Below, piece after piece: positions 1 through 7,475 of a stretch of DNA of 11,209 nt (position 1 is the first letter of the stretch; every line of letters begins with the position of its first letter). This DNA is from JBFFXF01 sp041569895 (lineage in GTDB: Bacteria > Planctomycetota > UBA8108 > JACQVS01), in assembly GCA_041569895.1 (NCBI GenBank), contig JBFFXF010000253.1, forward strand, positions 1 to 11,209. The letters run 5' to 3'. The notes beneath the pieces were generated by a model. That model did not search any database and was not told where the DNA came from. It saw only the letters and a list, made by a program, of their open reading frames with translations. The translations under genes were made by a program, and so were the position numbers.

Positions 1-13
1 CCGGGCGCCCCAA

Positions 14-42
14 TCGAGGTCGGGCGGGTTTGCCGTTAAAAT
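14..42 (+). promoter_or_regulatory. Candidate promoter for the sigma factor-kinase pair
   Basis: TAAAAT at 37-42 matches five of six bases of a housekeeping -10 element. TCGAGG at 14-19 lies 17 bases upstream but matches only three of six bases of a -35. Transcription would start near 49 and leave a leader of about 57 bases before the ATG at 106. It lies in the only AT-rich patch upstream of the gene. The weak -35 and the unknown promoter preferences of the host make this tentative. An ECF-type autoregulatory promoter was not recognised. Confidence 0.25.
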
Positions 43-105
43 CAGTCGTGGGGAGACGCCGCTTTTCGTGTCCCCGGACGCAGGTGGCGTGCAGTTCAGT
101 CTTAT

Positions 106-759
106 ATGGTTGGGTCAACCGAGGGCTTCAGTGAGCTCCGAGAGCTCGAGAGGGCCGTCGCCGAGGGAGGCCGACAGGCGCTGGGATCGTATCTCGAGCG
201 CCACCGTGACCGGTTGCGCAGCATGGTCGTCCTTCGACTCGACCGGCGGGTCCGTGGGCGCATCGACGCGTCCGACGTGATCCAGGAGGCGTTCCTGGAG
301 GCCACGGAGCGCATCGGCGACTACCTCGAGTCGCCGGAGATGCCGTTCTTCCTCTGGCTGCGCTTCATCACCAGCCAGAAGCTGCTGCAGATCCACCGGC
401 AGCATCTCGGTGCCCGCATGCGGGACGCCAATCGCGAGATCTCGCTCTACCGCGGCGCGTATCCGGAGGCCACGTCGGCGGCGCTCGCCGCGCAGCTCGT
501 CGGCAAGCGCACCTCGCCGAGCCAGGCTGCGATGCGCGCCGAGATGAAGATCCATCTCCAGGAGGCGCTCAATGCCATGGAGCCGACCGATCGCGAGGTG
601 CTCGCGCTGCGGCACTTCGAGCGTCTCTCCAACGTCGAGACGGCGCAGGTTCTCGACATACAGGAGTCCGCCGCAAGCAAGCGCTACCTGAGGGCGCTGA
701 AACGGCTCAGGGAGGTCATCGAGGACAAGGGCCTCCACGGTCTCGATCCCGAACGCTGA
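106..759 (+). CDS. ECF-type sigma-70 family RNA polymerase sigma factor (planctomycete type)
   Basis: This 217-residue protein should bind core RNA polymerase and direct it to a specific promoter set. Region 2 covers about residues 20-95, including the core stretch DASDVIQEAFLEA (from about 54) and the FFLWLR segment after it. Region 4, with its helix-turn-helix, covers about 151-206 (PTDREVLALRHFERLSNVET, then ESAASKRYLRALKRLRE). The linker with TSPSQAA is typical of ECF factors found beside planctomycete Ser/Thr kinases. The frame is closed upstream by TAA at 37-39, and the ATG at 106 is the first start codon after it, so the start is firm although no clear Shine-Dalgarno precedes it. The kinase gene follows after 16 bases, so the two are probably co-transcribed. 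I infer that the kinase controls this factor, since no anti-sigma gene is visible. Target promoters are unknown. Confidence 0.93.
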   Translation: MVGSTEGFSELRELERAVAEGGRQALGSYLERHRDRLRSMVVLRLDRRVRGRIDASDVIQEAFLEATERIGDYLESPEMPFFLWLRFITSQKLLQIHRQHLGARMRDANREISLYRGAYPEATSAALAAQLVGKRTSPSQAAMRAEMKIHLQEALNAMEPTDREVLALRHFERLSNVETAQVLDIQESAASKRYLRALKRLREVIEDKGLHGLDPER

Positions 760-775
760 CAGGAGAGTCCTCACC

Positions 776-3700
776 GTGCAGGATCCTCTCGATCAACTGG
801 CGGAGGAGTTCACCGAGCGCCATCGGCGCGGCGAACGCCCGACCGTCGACGAATACATCGCGAGACATCCCGATCTCGCGGACCAGATCCGCGATCTCTT
901 CGCGACGATTCGGTTGATCGAGGACCACGGCTCCGTCGAGGGGGACTGCGCGGGGCTGCCAGGACGGACCGGAGTCGAGAGCGTCGACGGACTTCCGAGG
1001 ATCGGCGACTACAGGATCATCCGCACCATCGGGCACGGCGGCATGGGCGTCGTCTACGAGGCCGAGCAGATGTCGCTGAGGCGTCGGGTCGCCCTCAAGG
1101 TGCTTCCCGCGCGCTCGCGGCTGAACCCCTCACACCTGAGGCGCTTCCAGCTCGAGGCGCGCTCCGCCGCTCAGCTCCAGCACCCGAGCATCGTTCCCGT
1201 CTACGAGGTCGACGAAGTGGACGGCCTCCACTTCTACGCCATGCAGTTCATTCCGGGGCAAGGGCTCGACGAGGTTATCGATGAGTTGCGGCGATTGCGG
1301 TCGGTCCCGGTGAAGAGCCCCCCGGACCTGTCCACGAGCGTGGCCGGCAGTCTCCTCGGCGGACGGGTCGATGATATCGAGAAGCGCGAGCCCGCCGAGG
1401 GCAGCTCCTCCACCGTCCATCTCCCGGGGAAGCGCTCGTCCTCGTCCTCGTCCTCGAACGCGTTGACGCCGTACTTCCGGAGCGTCGCGGCCATCGGCGT
1501 TCAGGTTGCCGGGGCGCTCGCGTACGCTCACGAGCGCGGCATTCTTCACCGTGACGTCAAGCCGTCCAATCTCCTCCTGGACCTGAAGAGCCACGTCTGG
1601 ATCACCGACTTCGGTCTCGCCAAGTCGGAGGATTCCGAGGGGCTGACGCGCACGGGCGACATCGTCGGCACGCTGCGCTACATGGGACCGGAGCGCTTCA
1701 ACGGCTGGTCCGACCCGACGAGCGACGTCTACAGCCTCGGCGCGACGCTCTACGAGCTGCTGACCCTGAGGCCCGCTTTCGACGGCGCCGACCGCGCCAG
1801 TCTCGTGCGGCAGATCGTCAACGACACGCCGACGCCGCCGCGCCGACTGGATTCACGGATTCCCCGGGACCTCGAGACCATCGTCCTCAAGGCGATGGAG
1901 AAGCAGCCCCGTCACCGCTATCAGAGCGCCGAGCAACTGGCAGCCGACCTGGGACGCTTCCTCGAGGATCGCCCGATCGTGGCTCGGCGCAACTCGGCGG
2001 CGGAGCGCGCGTGGCTCTGGTGCCGCAGGAATCCCGGCGTGGCGACGCTCGGCGGCCTGATCGCCGCGCTCCTCATCGCCGTCGCGATCGGCGCATCGAT
2101 GATGGCCTACGACTCGCGGCAGAAGCTCCGCCGGTCCTACTTCGAGCAGGCGCGAGCCCGGCGCTGGAGCGGTCACGCCGGACAGCGCTACGAGAGTCTC
2201 CGCGCGATCAGGGAGGCGGTCTCCATCGCGCCCGGCCTCGACCTCCGGAACGAGGCGATCGCGGCGCTGGCGCTCGATGACATCGACCGCGTCGGCCTGT
2301 GGGAGCTGCCCCGCGGGGACGAGGTCAAGGGGAAGAACCTCGAGGTGGACGGAAAGCTCGAGCGCTTCTTCGTGGGCAACGAGTCCGGGACGATCGAGGT
2401 CTACCGTGTCGGAGAGCGGCGGCCGCTCTTCGAGCTCCAGAGCCAGAGCCCGGCCGCCAGGATCTCGGGACTCCATCTCGGCCCAGAGGGCCGTCTCCTC
2501 GTCGCTGTCCACGCCGGAGAGCTGGCGCTGTGGGATCTCGAGGAGCGCCGGGAGCTCTGGCGGCACGTCGAGCGCTCGATCTGGAGCGCCGATGTCGACT
2601 TCAGTCGCGACGGCAGCCTGATCGCGACGGGAGGCAGCGACGGCAGCGTCATCGCTCTCGAGACACGCTCGGGGCGGGTGCTCGAGCGGTTCTCCACGGG
2701 ACGCGACGTTCTTCACACGCGGTTCAGCCCCGACGGTCGCACGCTCGCCGTGTGCCGCGCGGGCTCGAGGAGCGTGGAGCTCCGGGACATCGGCGGCACA
2801 GCCACGAGTCGAAGCCTCGACCACGACCGGGCCGTCTATGGCCTGGCCTGGTCCGCTGGCGACGTCCTCGCGGTCGGCTGCGAGGACTCCCACATCTATC
2901 TGTGGGATCCGGGATCGGCAACGCGGCTGCGACGGCTGGAGGGTCACGACGGGGAGCCCGTCCATCTGGTCTTCAGCCCCGCCGGCGACCTCCTCGCGTC
3001 GAGCGGATGGGACGGGCTGACCTGCCTCTGGGACCCCCGCTCCGTTCGCCCGCTCCTGCGCCACGAGGGCCAGTGCCTGAGGTTCAGCGACGACGGTCGT
3101 TTCCTCGCTTTCGCCGACCGGAAGCTCGGCGAGATATTCGAGATCGCGCCCCGCGAGGTCTACCGGCCCCTCCACGGCCATACCGGCGGGGACCTCGGTG
3201 TCACGTTCAGTCCCGACGGGCGGTGGCTCGCCACGTCCGGCGAGAAGGACGGAATCCGGCTGCGCGACCTGACCACGGCCCGCGAGGTGGCGCACTTTCC
3301 CGCCGACAGCATCCGGTGGATTCGCTTCCATCCCGGGGGCTCGAGCTTCCTGACGGGCGGTGACCACGGACTCTACCGCTGGCCGTTCCGGGAGGAACGC
3401 GGAGCCCGGGGCACGAGCGTCATCATCGGTCCCCCGGAAGCGCTCTGGAAGGGCGCGCGTCTCAGGGCCGTCGATCTGGCGACGGGGACCGACACGCTCG
3501 TGGCCATCCACAACGAGAATCAAACGCATCCGCATACCCTGGCGGTCTCCTCTCCCGCGCAGGGCGTCAGCCATGACGGTCACGCCAGGCTGGCGAGCTG
3601 CGCCATCAGCCCCGATGGCACGTGGATCGCCGCCGGCACGTATCACGGCGACGGGGTTCCGGTCTGGCGCGTCGGGGAAAAGCGGAAGGAGCGCGTGCTC

Positions 3701-4858
3701 CCGGTGGCGTGGACGTCGACGGTCGCCTTCAGCCCCGACGGTCGCTGGCTGGTCACCTCGAACAGCGAGGAGTACCGCTTCTGGAGCACGCAGAACTGGG
3801 AGCCCGGAATCCGCCTGCCCCGACACCGGCCTGGCGACGCCGCTGGCGTCATGAGTTTCTCGCCGGACGGCAGCATCTTCGCCATGACCTGGACGCGGAG
3901 CGTCATCCGGCTGATCGACCCCGGCTCGGGCGACCAGGTCGCCACGCTCGAGGCGCCGCGCGGGTACCACGTCGGGTCGATGACGTTCAACCGCGACGGG
4001 ACGTTGCTCGCGGCCGCGATGCCGAATCAACTCGTGCATCTGTGGGATTTGAGGGCGCTGCGGAAGCGGCTCGCCGAGATCGGCCTCGACTGGGAGCTCC
4101 CGGCACTGCCGCCCGCGACGCCGCTCGAGGGGACGACGGACGCGGTCGAGGTCGCCGTCGACCTCGGACGACTGGACCCGAGGGTTCGGTTTCTCCGGGA
4201 CAGGATCGATCAGATGACGGCTCGGATCCGAAAGGACCCGCGCGACCACGAGGCGTACGTCAGCCGCGCCTGGAGCCGCCTCGATACCGGTGAGACCCGC
4301 GAGGCCATCGAGGACTGCGACCGGGCCCTCGAGCTGGCCCCGCACGAGACGCGCGCGCGCGAGGTGAGAAGCCTGGCGTTCGAGGCGCTGGGAGAGTGGG
4401 AGGACGCCATCGCGGAGCGTGAGAAGGTCCTCGCCAGCCGGCCGGACGATCCGGTGGCGATGAACAACCTCGCCTGGCTTTGCATCTCTGCGCCGGAGCC
4501 ACACCGTCGCCCGCAGAGGGCCCTCGAGCTGGCAAGCCGCGCGGTCGAGAGGGAGCCGCACGAGAACAGCTCGTTGAACACCCTCGGCGTCGTCCACTAC
4601 CGGCTGGGACAGTTCGAGAAGGCCGGGGACGTGCTCCGCAGGGCGCTCTTCGCCGACGGCGGCCCGACGATGTTCGATCAGATATTCCTCGCAATGACGG
4701 CGGCGAGGCTGGGCGACCGGACGGCCGCCAAGAAGCATCACGACGCCGCCATCCGGCTACTCGACGAGAAGAGCGCGCGCGCACAGCTCACCCCGGATCA
4801 ACGCCGGGAGATGGAGCGCTTTCAGGCGGAGGCGAGAGAGCTTCTCGGTCCGGAGTAG
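776..4858 (+). CDS. Membrane-anchored Ser/Thr protein kinase with WD40 propellers and TPRs
   Basis: This 1360-residue protein starts at GTG with Shine-Dalgarno AGGAG at 761-765. Residues 1-60 are the conserved leader found in planctomycete kinases (RRGERPTVDEYIARHPDLAD). The kinase domain (about 75-400) has the glycine loop GHGGMGVVYEA (near 87), the ATP lysine in ALKVLP (Lys108), HRDVKPSN (catalytic Asp260), DFG (Asp278) and SDVYSLGATLYELLT, so it looks active. The usual APE motif reads GPE (MGPERF). An insert of about 60 residues, with a seven-serine run at 221-227, separates the lobes. One transmembrane helix spans about 422-443. Outside it, about 500-1100 is WD40-like (repeated FSPDGRWLA and LWD units), long enough for two propellers, closing with a LRKRLAEIGLDW segment common in these kinases. 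TPR-like helices fill about 1150-1340. The likely role is sensing by the C-terminal half and phosphorylating a partner, perhaps the adjacent sigma factor or its regulators. The ligand and substrate are unknown. Confidence 0.93.
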   Translation: MQDPLDQLAEEFTERHRRGERPTVDEYIARHPDLADQIRDLFATIRLIEDHGSVEGDCAGLPGRTGVESVDGLPRIGDYRIIRTIGHGGMGVVYEAEQMSLRRRVALKVLPARSRLNPSHLRRFQLEARSAAQLQHPSIVPVYEVDEVDGLHFYAMQFIPGQGLDEVIDELRRLRSVPVKSPPDLSTSVAGSLLGGRVDDIEKREPAEGSSSTVHLPGKRSSSSSSSNALTPYFRSVAAIGVQVAGALAYAHERGILHRDVKPSNLLLDLKSHVWITDFGLAKSEDSEGLTRTGDIVGTLRYMGPERFNGWSDPTSDVYSLGATLYELLTLRPAFDGADRASLVRQIVNDTPTPPRRLDSRIPRDLETIVLKAMEKQPRHRYQSAEQLAADLGRFLEDRPIVARRNSAAERAWLWCRRNPGVATLGGLIAALLIAVAIGASMMAYDSRQKLRRSYFEQARARRWSGHAGQRYESLRAIREAVSIAPGLDLRNEAIAALALDDIDRVGLWELPRGDEVKGKNLEVDGKLERFFVGNESGTIEVYRVGERRPLFELQSQSPAARISGLHLGPEGRLLVAVHAGELALWDLEERRELWRHVERSIWSADVDFSRDGSLIATGGSDGSVIALETRSGRVLERFSTGRDVLHTRFSPDGRTLAVCRAGSRSVELRDIGGTATSRSLDHDRAVYGLAWSAGDVLAVGCEDSHIYLWDPGSATRLRRLEGHDGEPVHLVFSPAGDLLASSGWDGLTCLWDPRSVRPLLRHEGQCLRFSDDGRFLAFADRKLGEIFEIAPREVYRPLHGHTGGDLGVTFSPDGRWLATSGEKDGIRLRDLTTAREVAHFPADSIRWIRFHPGGSSFLTGGDHGLYRWPFREERGARGTSVIIGPPEALWKGARLRAVDLATGTDTLVAIHNENQTHPHTLAVSSPAQGVSHDGHARLASCAISPDGTWIAAGTYHGDGVPVWRVGEKRKERVLPVAWTSTVAFSPDGRWLVTSNSEEYRFWSTQNWEPGIRLPRHRPGDAAGVMSFSPDGSIFAMTWTRSVIRLIDPGSGDQVATLEAPRGYHVGSMTFNRDGTLLAAAMPNQLVHLWDLRALRKRLAEIGLDWELPALPPATPLEGTTDAVEVAVDLGRLDPRVRFLRDRIDQMTARIRKDPRDHEAYVSRAWSRLDTGETREAIEDCDRALELAPHETRAREVRSLAFEALGEWEDAIAEREKVLASRPDDPVAMNNLAWLCISAPEPHRRPQRALELASRAVEREPHENSSLNTLGVVHYRLGQFEKAGDVLRRALFADGGPTMFDQIFLAMTAARLGDRTAAKKHHDAAIRLLDEKSARAQLTPDQRREMERFQAEARELLGPE
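1435..1456 (+). repeat. Hexanucleotide tandem repeat (CTCGTC) encoding a serine run
   Basis: The unit CTCGTC occurs three full times followed by CTCG. In the kinase frame it gives seven serines (residues 221-227) from alternating TCG and TCC codons. It sits in the insert between the two kinase lobes. Gain or loss of whole units would keep the frame and change the run by two residues at a time. Confidence 0.75.
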
Positions 4859-4874
4859 AGGAGCTCGACCCGTC

Positions 4875-4892
4875 GGGCGCCGCGGTGCGCCC
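4875..4892 (+). terminator. Weak GC hairpin downstream of the kinase gene
   Basis: GGGCGC (4875-4880) and GCGCCC (4887-4892) can pair perfectly around a six-base loop, 16 bases after the kinase stop codon. No T-run follows. Short GC stems are common by chance in such DNA, so this is only a possible transcription stop or RNA end between the kinase and the HEAT-like gene. Confidence 0.25.
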
Positions 4893-4975
4893 AGCCGTCC
4901 GACCTGACCCGCGAAAACGCCGTTCCGGTGTGTTGCTTCGGTGAACGGTTATGACAATCATCCCCCGAGAACTCG

Positions 4976-4985
4976 GGAGATCTCC
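4976..4985 (+). promoter_or_regulatory. Palindromic Shine-Dalgarno that decides the start of the HEAT-like gene
   Basis: GGAGATCTCC is a perfect 10-base palindrome lying directly before the GTG at 4986. Its GGAG (4976-4979) is six bases from that codon, a good ribosome-binding distance. The earlier in-frame GTG at 4941 has no Shine-Dalgarno. A nearly identical element (GGAGGTCTCC) precedes the ATG at 9667. Confidence 0.5.
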
Positions 4986-6587
4986 GTGCGCACCGACCGC
5001 AACATCTCGGATCACGTTCAAAATCTGTTAGGGCGCATCCACGACCTCGCACGTCGGTGGACCGCGAGGTTCAAGACTCGCGAGATCGTCGATCTGCTCG
5101 AGGAGCTGGAACGGAGTGGCGAGTATCCAGCAGTGCCCTTCATCCTCGATCTCTGCTTTCGTGCCCACCGCGCGATTGCGGCCGCGGCCGCCCGCGCTGT
5201 GACGAGGCTGCTGGAGGGCATCCCGCCGCTCGAGTTCGTCTACCTCGATGAGGCGGTGCGGGAGATGGCATCGTACAGCTCCAGCCCGCTGGGAACGAAG
5301 TCGCTGAAGGCAGGAGACCTCGGCCAGATCGACCTCGAGGAGCGGCATCTCCCAGGCCTTCTGGGGCTGACGAGCTCTCATCCCGATGGCCACGTTCGGG
5401 AAGAAACCCTGCGCGCGCTGGCGCTTCGACGTGGTGGCGCCGAGCTTCCCTTTCTGCTCCTGCGCCTCAACGACTGGGTTCGGGAGATTCGGGCGGTCGC
5501 ACGGCAAGCGGTCCGCGATCGACTGCGTCCCGATTATGCGCGGCATTTCGTCGTCAACCTCTCGCTCGTCGATCGGTTGCTTGAATGTGGTCGCGACAGA
5601 CACGAGCACGTCGTGCGCGAGGTCCATACGCTTCTCGCTTCGCCCGAGGCCTCAGGCGCGTTGCGAATCGGTTGTACGTCGGAGGATCGTGCCGTTCGTC
5701 GAGCATGCTACCTTCTGGCGGTCGAGCACCGGCTCGTCGATTTCTGTCGAGACGGACTTGACGAGGCGGACGTGCTGGTTCGGCTCCGCTGCGCCGGAGT
5801 CCTTCTGAGGGAGCTGCCGGCGACGGAGCTGCCGGCGCTGGTGGACAGGCTCGCTGTTGACCGATTCATGCCGATCAGGCGAGAGGTGCTCCGGACCGTC
5901 CTCGAACGATGTCCCGAGTCGGCGGACGAGCGCCTGCGACTCGCGCTCGGCGACGAGAACATCGCCATCCGCGAGTTTGCAGCCTACTACCTGCGCAAGC
6001 GAACGGAGATCGACATCGCCGATCTGTACCGACACCAGCTGGCCGAGGCCAGCGGCCGTCGTCTGGCCGCGACGATTCTCGGCATCGGCGAGCACGGTCA
6101 GAGGGAGGATGCGCGGCTCGTCGCGGGCTTCTACGACACCGGCTCGCCGAGGATCAAGCGCGCCGTCCTGCGAGCCCTGTTACGCCTCGACAGGGACGGG
6201 CAGGCGGACTTCTTCACGCGCGCCCTGCTCTCCGACCTGCCAGGCGTCTCCCGAGAAGCCCGCGACATCCTGCGACGCCGTCGGTCGCTGGCGAAACCGG
6301 CGACGCTGGGGCGCGCGCTCGCCGAGAGCTCGCTGGCCCACGTCAGAAAGAACGTCTTCCTGGTCCTGGCAGAGGTCGACAAGTACGACGGCCTCTACTA
6401 CGCGCTGCTCGCGGCCAGGGACGCCGACGAGGCGTCGGAGTTCCTCGCGCGGTGGGTTTCACGCTATAACCGGAGCTACGTTCGGCCGACCGAGGACCAG
6501 CTCGAGCGATTGGAAACGGCGCTGTCGGAGAGCCGGCTGCCCGCGAGACTCGTGTCGCAGCTCCGCTTCTACCTGACCTCGGCTTGA
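4986..6587 (+). CDS. HEAT-like helical-repeat protein of unknown function
   Basis: The predicted protein is 533 residues, all helical in appearance. It is rich in Leu, Ala, Arg and Glu, with recurring pairs of amphipathic helices of HEAT/armadillo style, for example HPDGHVREETLRALALRR (from about 132), DWVREIRAVARQAVRDRL (from about 163), and later DENIAIREFAAYYLRKR and SPRIKRAVLRALLRLDRDG. The recurring pattern of a loop Asp or Pro, a V-R pair and then an alpha-helix of A/L/R is the HEAT signature. No catalytic motif, signal peptide or membrane helix was seen, so it is probably a cytoplasmic protein-binding scaffold. I chose GTG 4986 because of the Shine-Dalgarno at 4976-4979. GTG 4941 would add 15 low-complexity residues. 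It lies downstream of the kinase on the same strand, with a gap of 127 bases to this start (82 to the GTG at 4941), so operon membership is possible but unproven. No specific family name can be given. Confidence 0.8.
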   Translation: MRTDRNISDHVQNLLGRIHDLARRWTARFKTREIVDLLEELERSGEYPAVPFILDLCFRAHRAIAAAAARAVTRLLEGIPPLEFVYLDEAVREMASYSSSPLGTKSLKAGDLGQIDLEERHLPGLLGLTSSHPDGHVREETLRALALRRGGAELPFLLLRLNDWVREIRAVARQAVRDRLRPDYARHFVVNLSLVDRLLECGRDRHEHVVREVHTLLASPEASGALRIGCTSEDRAVRRACYLLAVEHRLVDFCRDGLDEADVLVRLRCAGVLLRELPATELPALVDRLAVDRFMPIRREVLRTVLERCPESADERLRLALGDENIAIREFAAYYLRKRTEIDIADLYRHQLAEASGRRLAATILGIGEHGQREDARLVAGFYDTGSPRIKRAVLRALLRLDRDGQADFFTRALLSDLPGVSREARDILRRRRSLAKPATLGRALAESSLAHVRKNVFLVLAEVDKYDGLYYALLAARDADEASEFLARWVSRYNRSYVRPTEDQLERLETALSESRLPARLVSQLRFYLTSA

Positions 6588-6703
6588 CGTGACCGGGCCT
6601 CGAGTAGTGTCCTGCGCCCAGCCGCGATGCCTCCCACCGGTCCGACTGCGGCACAAGGAGCCTCGCCTGCAAGGCCCACAGACACCTGTGTCCAGACGCA
6701 CGC

Positions 6704-6739
6704 GGATCGGTCGGGGTCCGGAGCGGGAGTGACCGATCC
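6704..6739. terminator. Inverted repeat between convergent genes, candidate bidirectional terminator
   Basis: GGATCGGTC (6704-6712) and GACCGATCC (6731-6739) form a perfect 9-bp stem around an 18-base loop. It begins eight bases beyond the toxin stop codon (6748-6750, minus strand) and 117 bases after the HEAT-like gene stop. No T-run follows on either strand. The position between converging transcripts fits termination or 3'-end protection. A smaller inverted repeat, CACAG/CTGTG (6677-6690), lies beside it. I see no gene in 6588-6747. Confidence 0.4.
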
Positions 6740-6747
6740 CCAGCCAA

Positions 6748-7062
6748 CTACTCCTCGACTTCGAAGAGCGACTCGATGTCGCGCGCGCCGTGAAGCACGC
6801 GGACTATCTCGACCGACCCGCCCGCCATCCGATAGAACACCAAATAATTCTCGAATTCCGGGACGGGCCAGCGGCGTATGCCCTCCAGCTTCCGGCTGTG
6901 ATACTGACCTGGCGAGCCGGCCTTTGGACGGCTGGCGAGAAACTCGTATGCCCTCTCGACTGCACGGAGAAACCGGAGTGCCACAGCCACGCCAGCTTCG
7001 TTGGCGTAATACTCCGCTGCCGCGTCCAGATCTGCATCCGCTCTGGGAAGGACGCGAACCAA
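6748..7062 (-). CDS. parE: ParE/RelE-family toxin of a type II toxin-antitoxin system
   Basis: This 104-residue protein is a typical length for the family. The N-terminus VLPRADADLDAAAEYYANEA matches the ParE opening (Pro, then acidic residue-Leu helix). The middle has the SRPKAG turn, and the C-terminal beta-strands have ENYLVFYR and VEIVRVLHGARD, the latter being the family hallmark ending. ParE members usually poison DNA gyrase, whereas RelE members cut mRNA on the ribosome. The sequence resembles the ParE side, but sub-family activity is an inference. Translation starts at TTG (7062-7060), one base after the antitoxin TAA (7066-7064), so translational coupling is expected. This is the usual antitoxin-first gene order. 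The gene is intact. Confidence 0.9.
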   Translation of the reverse strand: MVRVLPRADADLDAAAEYYANEAGVAVALRFLRAVERAYEFLASRPKAGSPGQYHSRKLEGIRRWPVPEFENYLVFYRMAGGSVEIVRVLHGARDIESLFEVEE

Positions 7063-7063
7063 C

Positions 7064-7342
7064 TTACCTGGCTTTCTTTCTCTTTCGGTGGCGGCGCGCC
7101 AGCTCCTCTCGCTTGCTCTCCCAGTACTCCTCCGTAACGACGATCGGCTCGCCGGACTCCAGGCCCTCGAGAAGGAGGCCCTCGAGCTTCTCCTTCGCGG
7201 CGTCTTTCTGATCCCGGCGAATCAGCTCCCGAATGTACTCGCTCGTCGAACTGTAGTCGCGACGCGCACGTTCCTCGGCGAAAGCCCGGAGGGATTCGGG
7301 CAGCGAGACGTTCATTGAAGTGAGTTTCTCCTGATCATCCAT
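7064..7342 (-). CDS. parD: ParD-family ribbon-helix-helix antitoxin
   Basis: From the ATG at 7342 this is 92 residues. Residues 10-45 form the ribbon-helix-helix DNA-binding fold (strand MNVSLPE, helix LRAFAEERARRD, then SSTSEYIRELIRRDQ). The C-terminal half, with LEGLLLEGLESGEPIVVTEE, is the ParD tail that wraps and neutralises the toxin. The protein should bind its own promoter and repress the operon together with the toxin. The start is uncertain. ATG 7342 lies right at the expected transcription start, so it would be leaderless. ATG 7315 gives a protein beginning MNVSLPESL and has AGGAG at 7332-7328, twelve bases upstream. A TTG at 7390 also keeps the frame open, but those codons overlap the promoter and I reject them. 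Function is secure; the exact N-terminus is not. Confidence 0.88.
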   Translation of the reverse strand: MDDQEKLTSMNVSLPESLRAFAEERARRDYSSTSEYIRELIRRDQKDAAKEKLEGLLLEGLESGEPIVVTEEYWESKREELARRHRKRKKAR

Positions 7343-7348
7343 GAACGA

Positions 7349-7377
7349 AGTGTACCAGGATGGCAGGAATGTAGCAA
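7349..7377 (-). promoter_or_regulatory. Promoter of the toxin-antitoxin operon
   Basis: On the minus strand, TTGCTA (7377-7372, four of six -35 bases) is followed by exactly 17 bases and then TACACT (7354-7349, four of six -10 bases). A TGG immediately before it makes an extended -10. The expected transcription start is about 7342. The segment 7321-7390 is clearly AT-richer than its neighbours. Autoregulation by the ribbon-helix-helix antitoxin would act here; I did not find a convincing operator repeat. Confidence 0.45.
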
Positions 7378-7475
7378 TTTCTGTCATCAATTAGCTGCGC
7401 GGCGAGGCCCGTCTTTCGGTGTCGGGTCGCTCCGGCGTCCGGCATCCCATGGCCAGGCCCGTGTCGCGATCCCGC

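Noticed and set aside
1..39. Twelve open codons ending in TAA at 37-39
   Set aside because: It could be the 3' end of an upstream gene, but it is too short and its codon use too mixed to support a call.
51..76. Imperfect inverted repeat GGGGAGAC/GTGTCCCC before the sigma factor
   Set aside because: The stem has a central mismatch and a 10-base loop; arms of this size are expected by chance in GC-rich DNA.
1853..4741. 962-codon open frame on the minus strand
   Set aside because: It is fully antisense to the kinase gene. High GC at third positions removes stops from the opposite strand, and its translation shows no recognisable domain, while the plus frame has clear kinase, WD40 and TPR motifs.
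6588..6747. Possible small RNA or tRNA in the gap after the HEAT-like gene
   Set aside because: I found no cloverleaf, T-loop sequence or promoter-terminator pair, only the inverted repeats listed.
6627..7211. 194-codon open frame on the plus strand
   Set aside because: It is antisense to the toxin-antitoxin pair, whose two protein families are clear.
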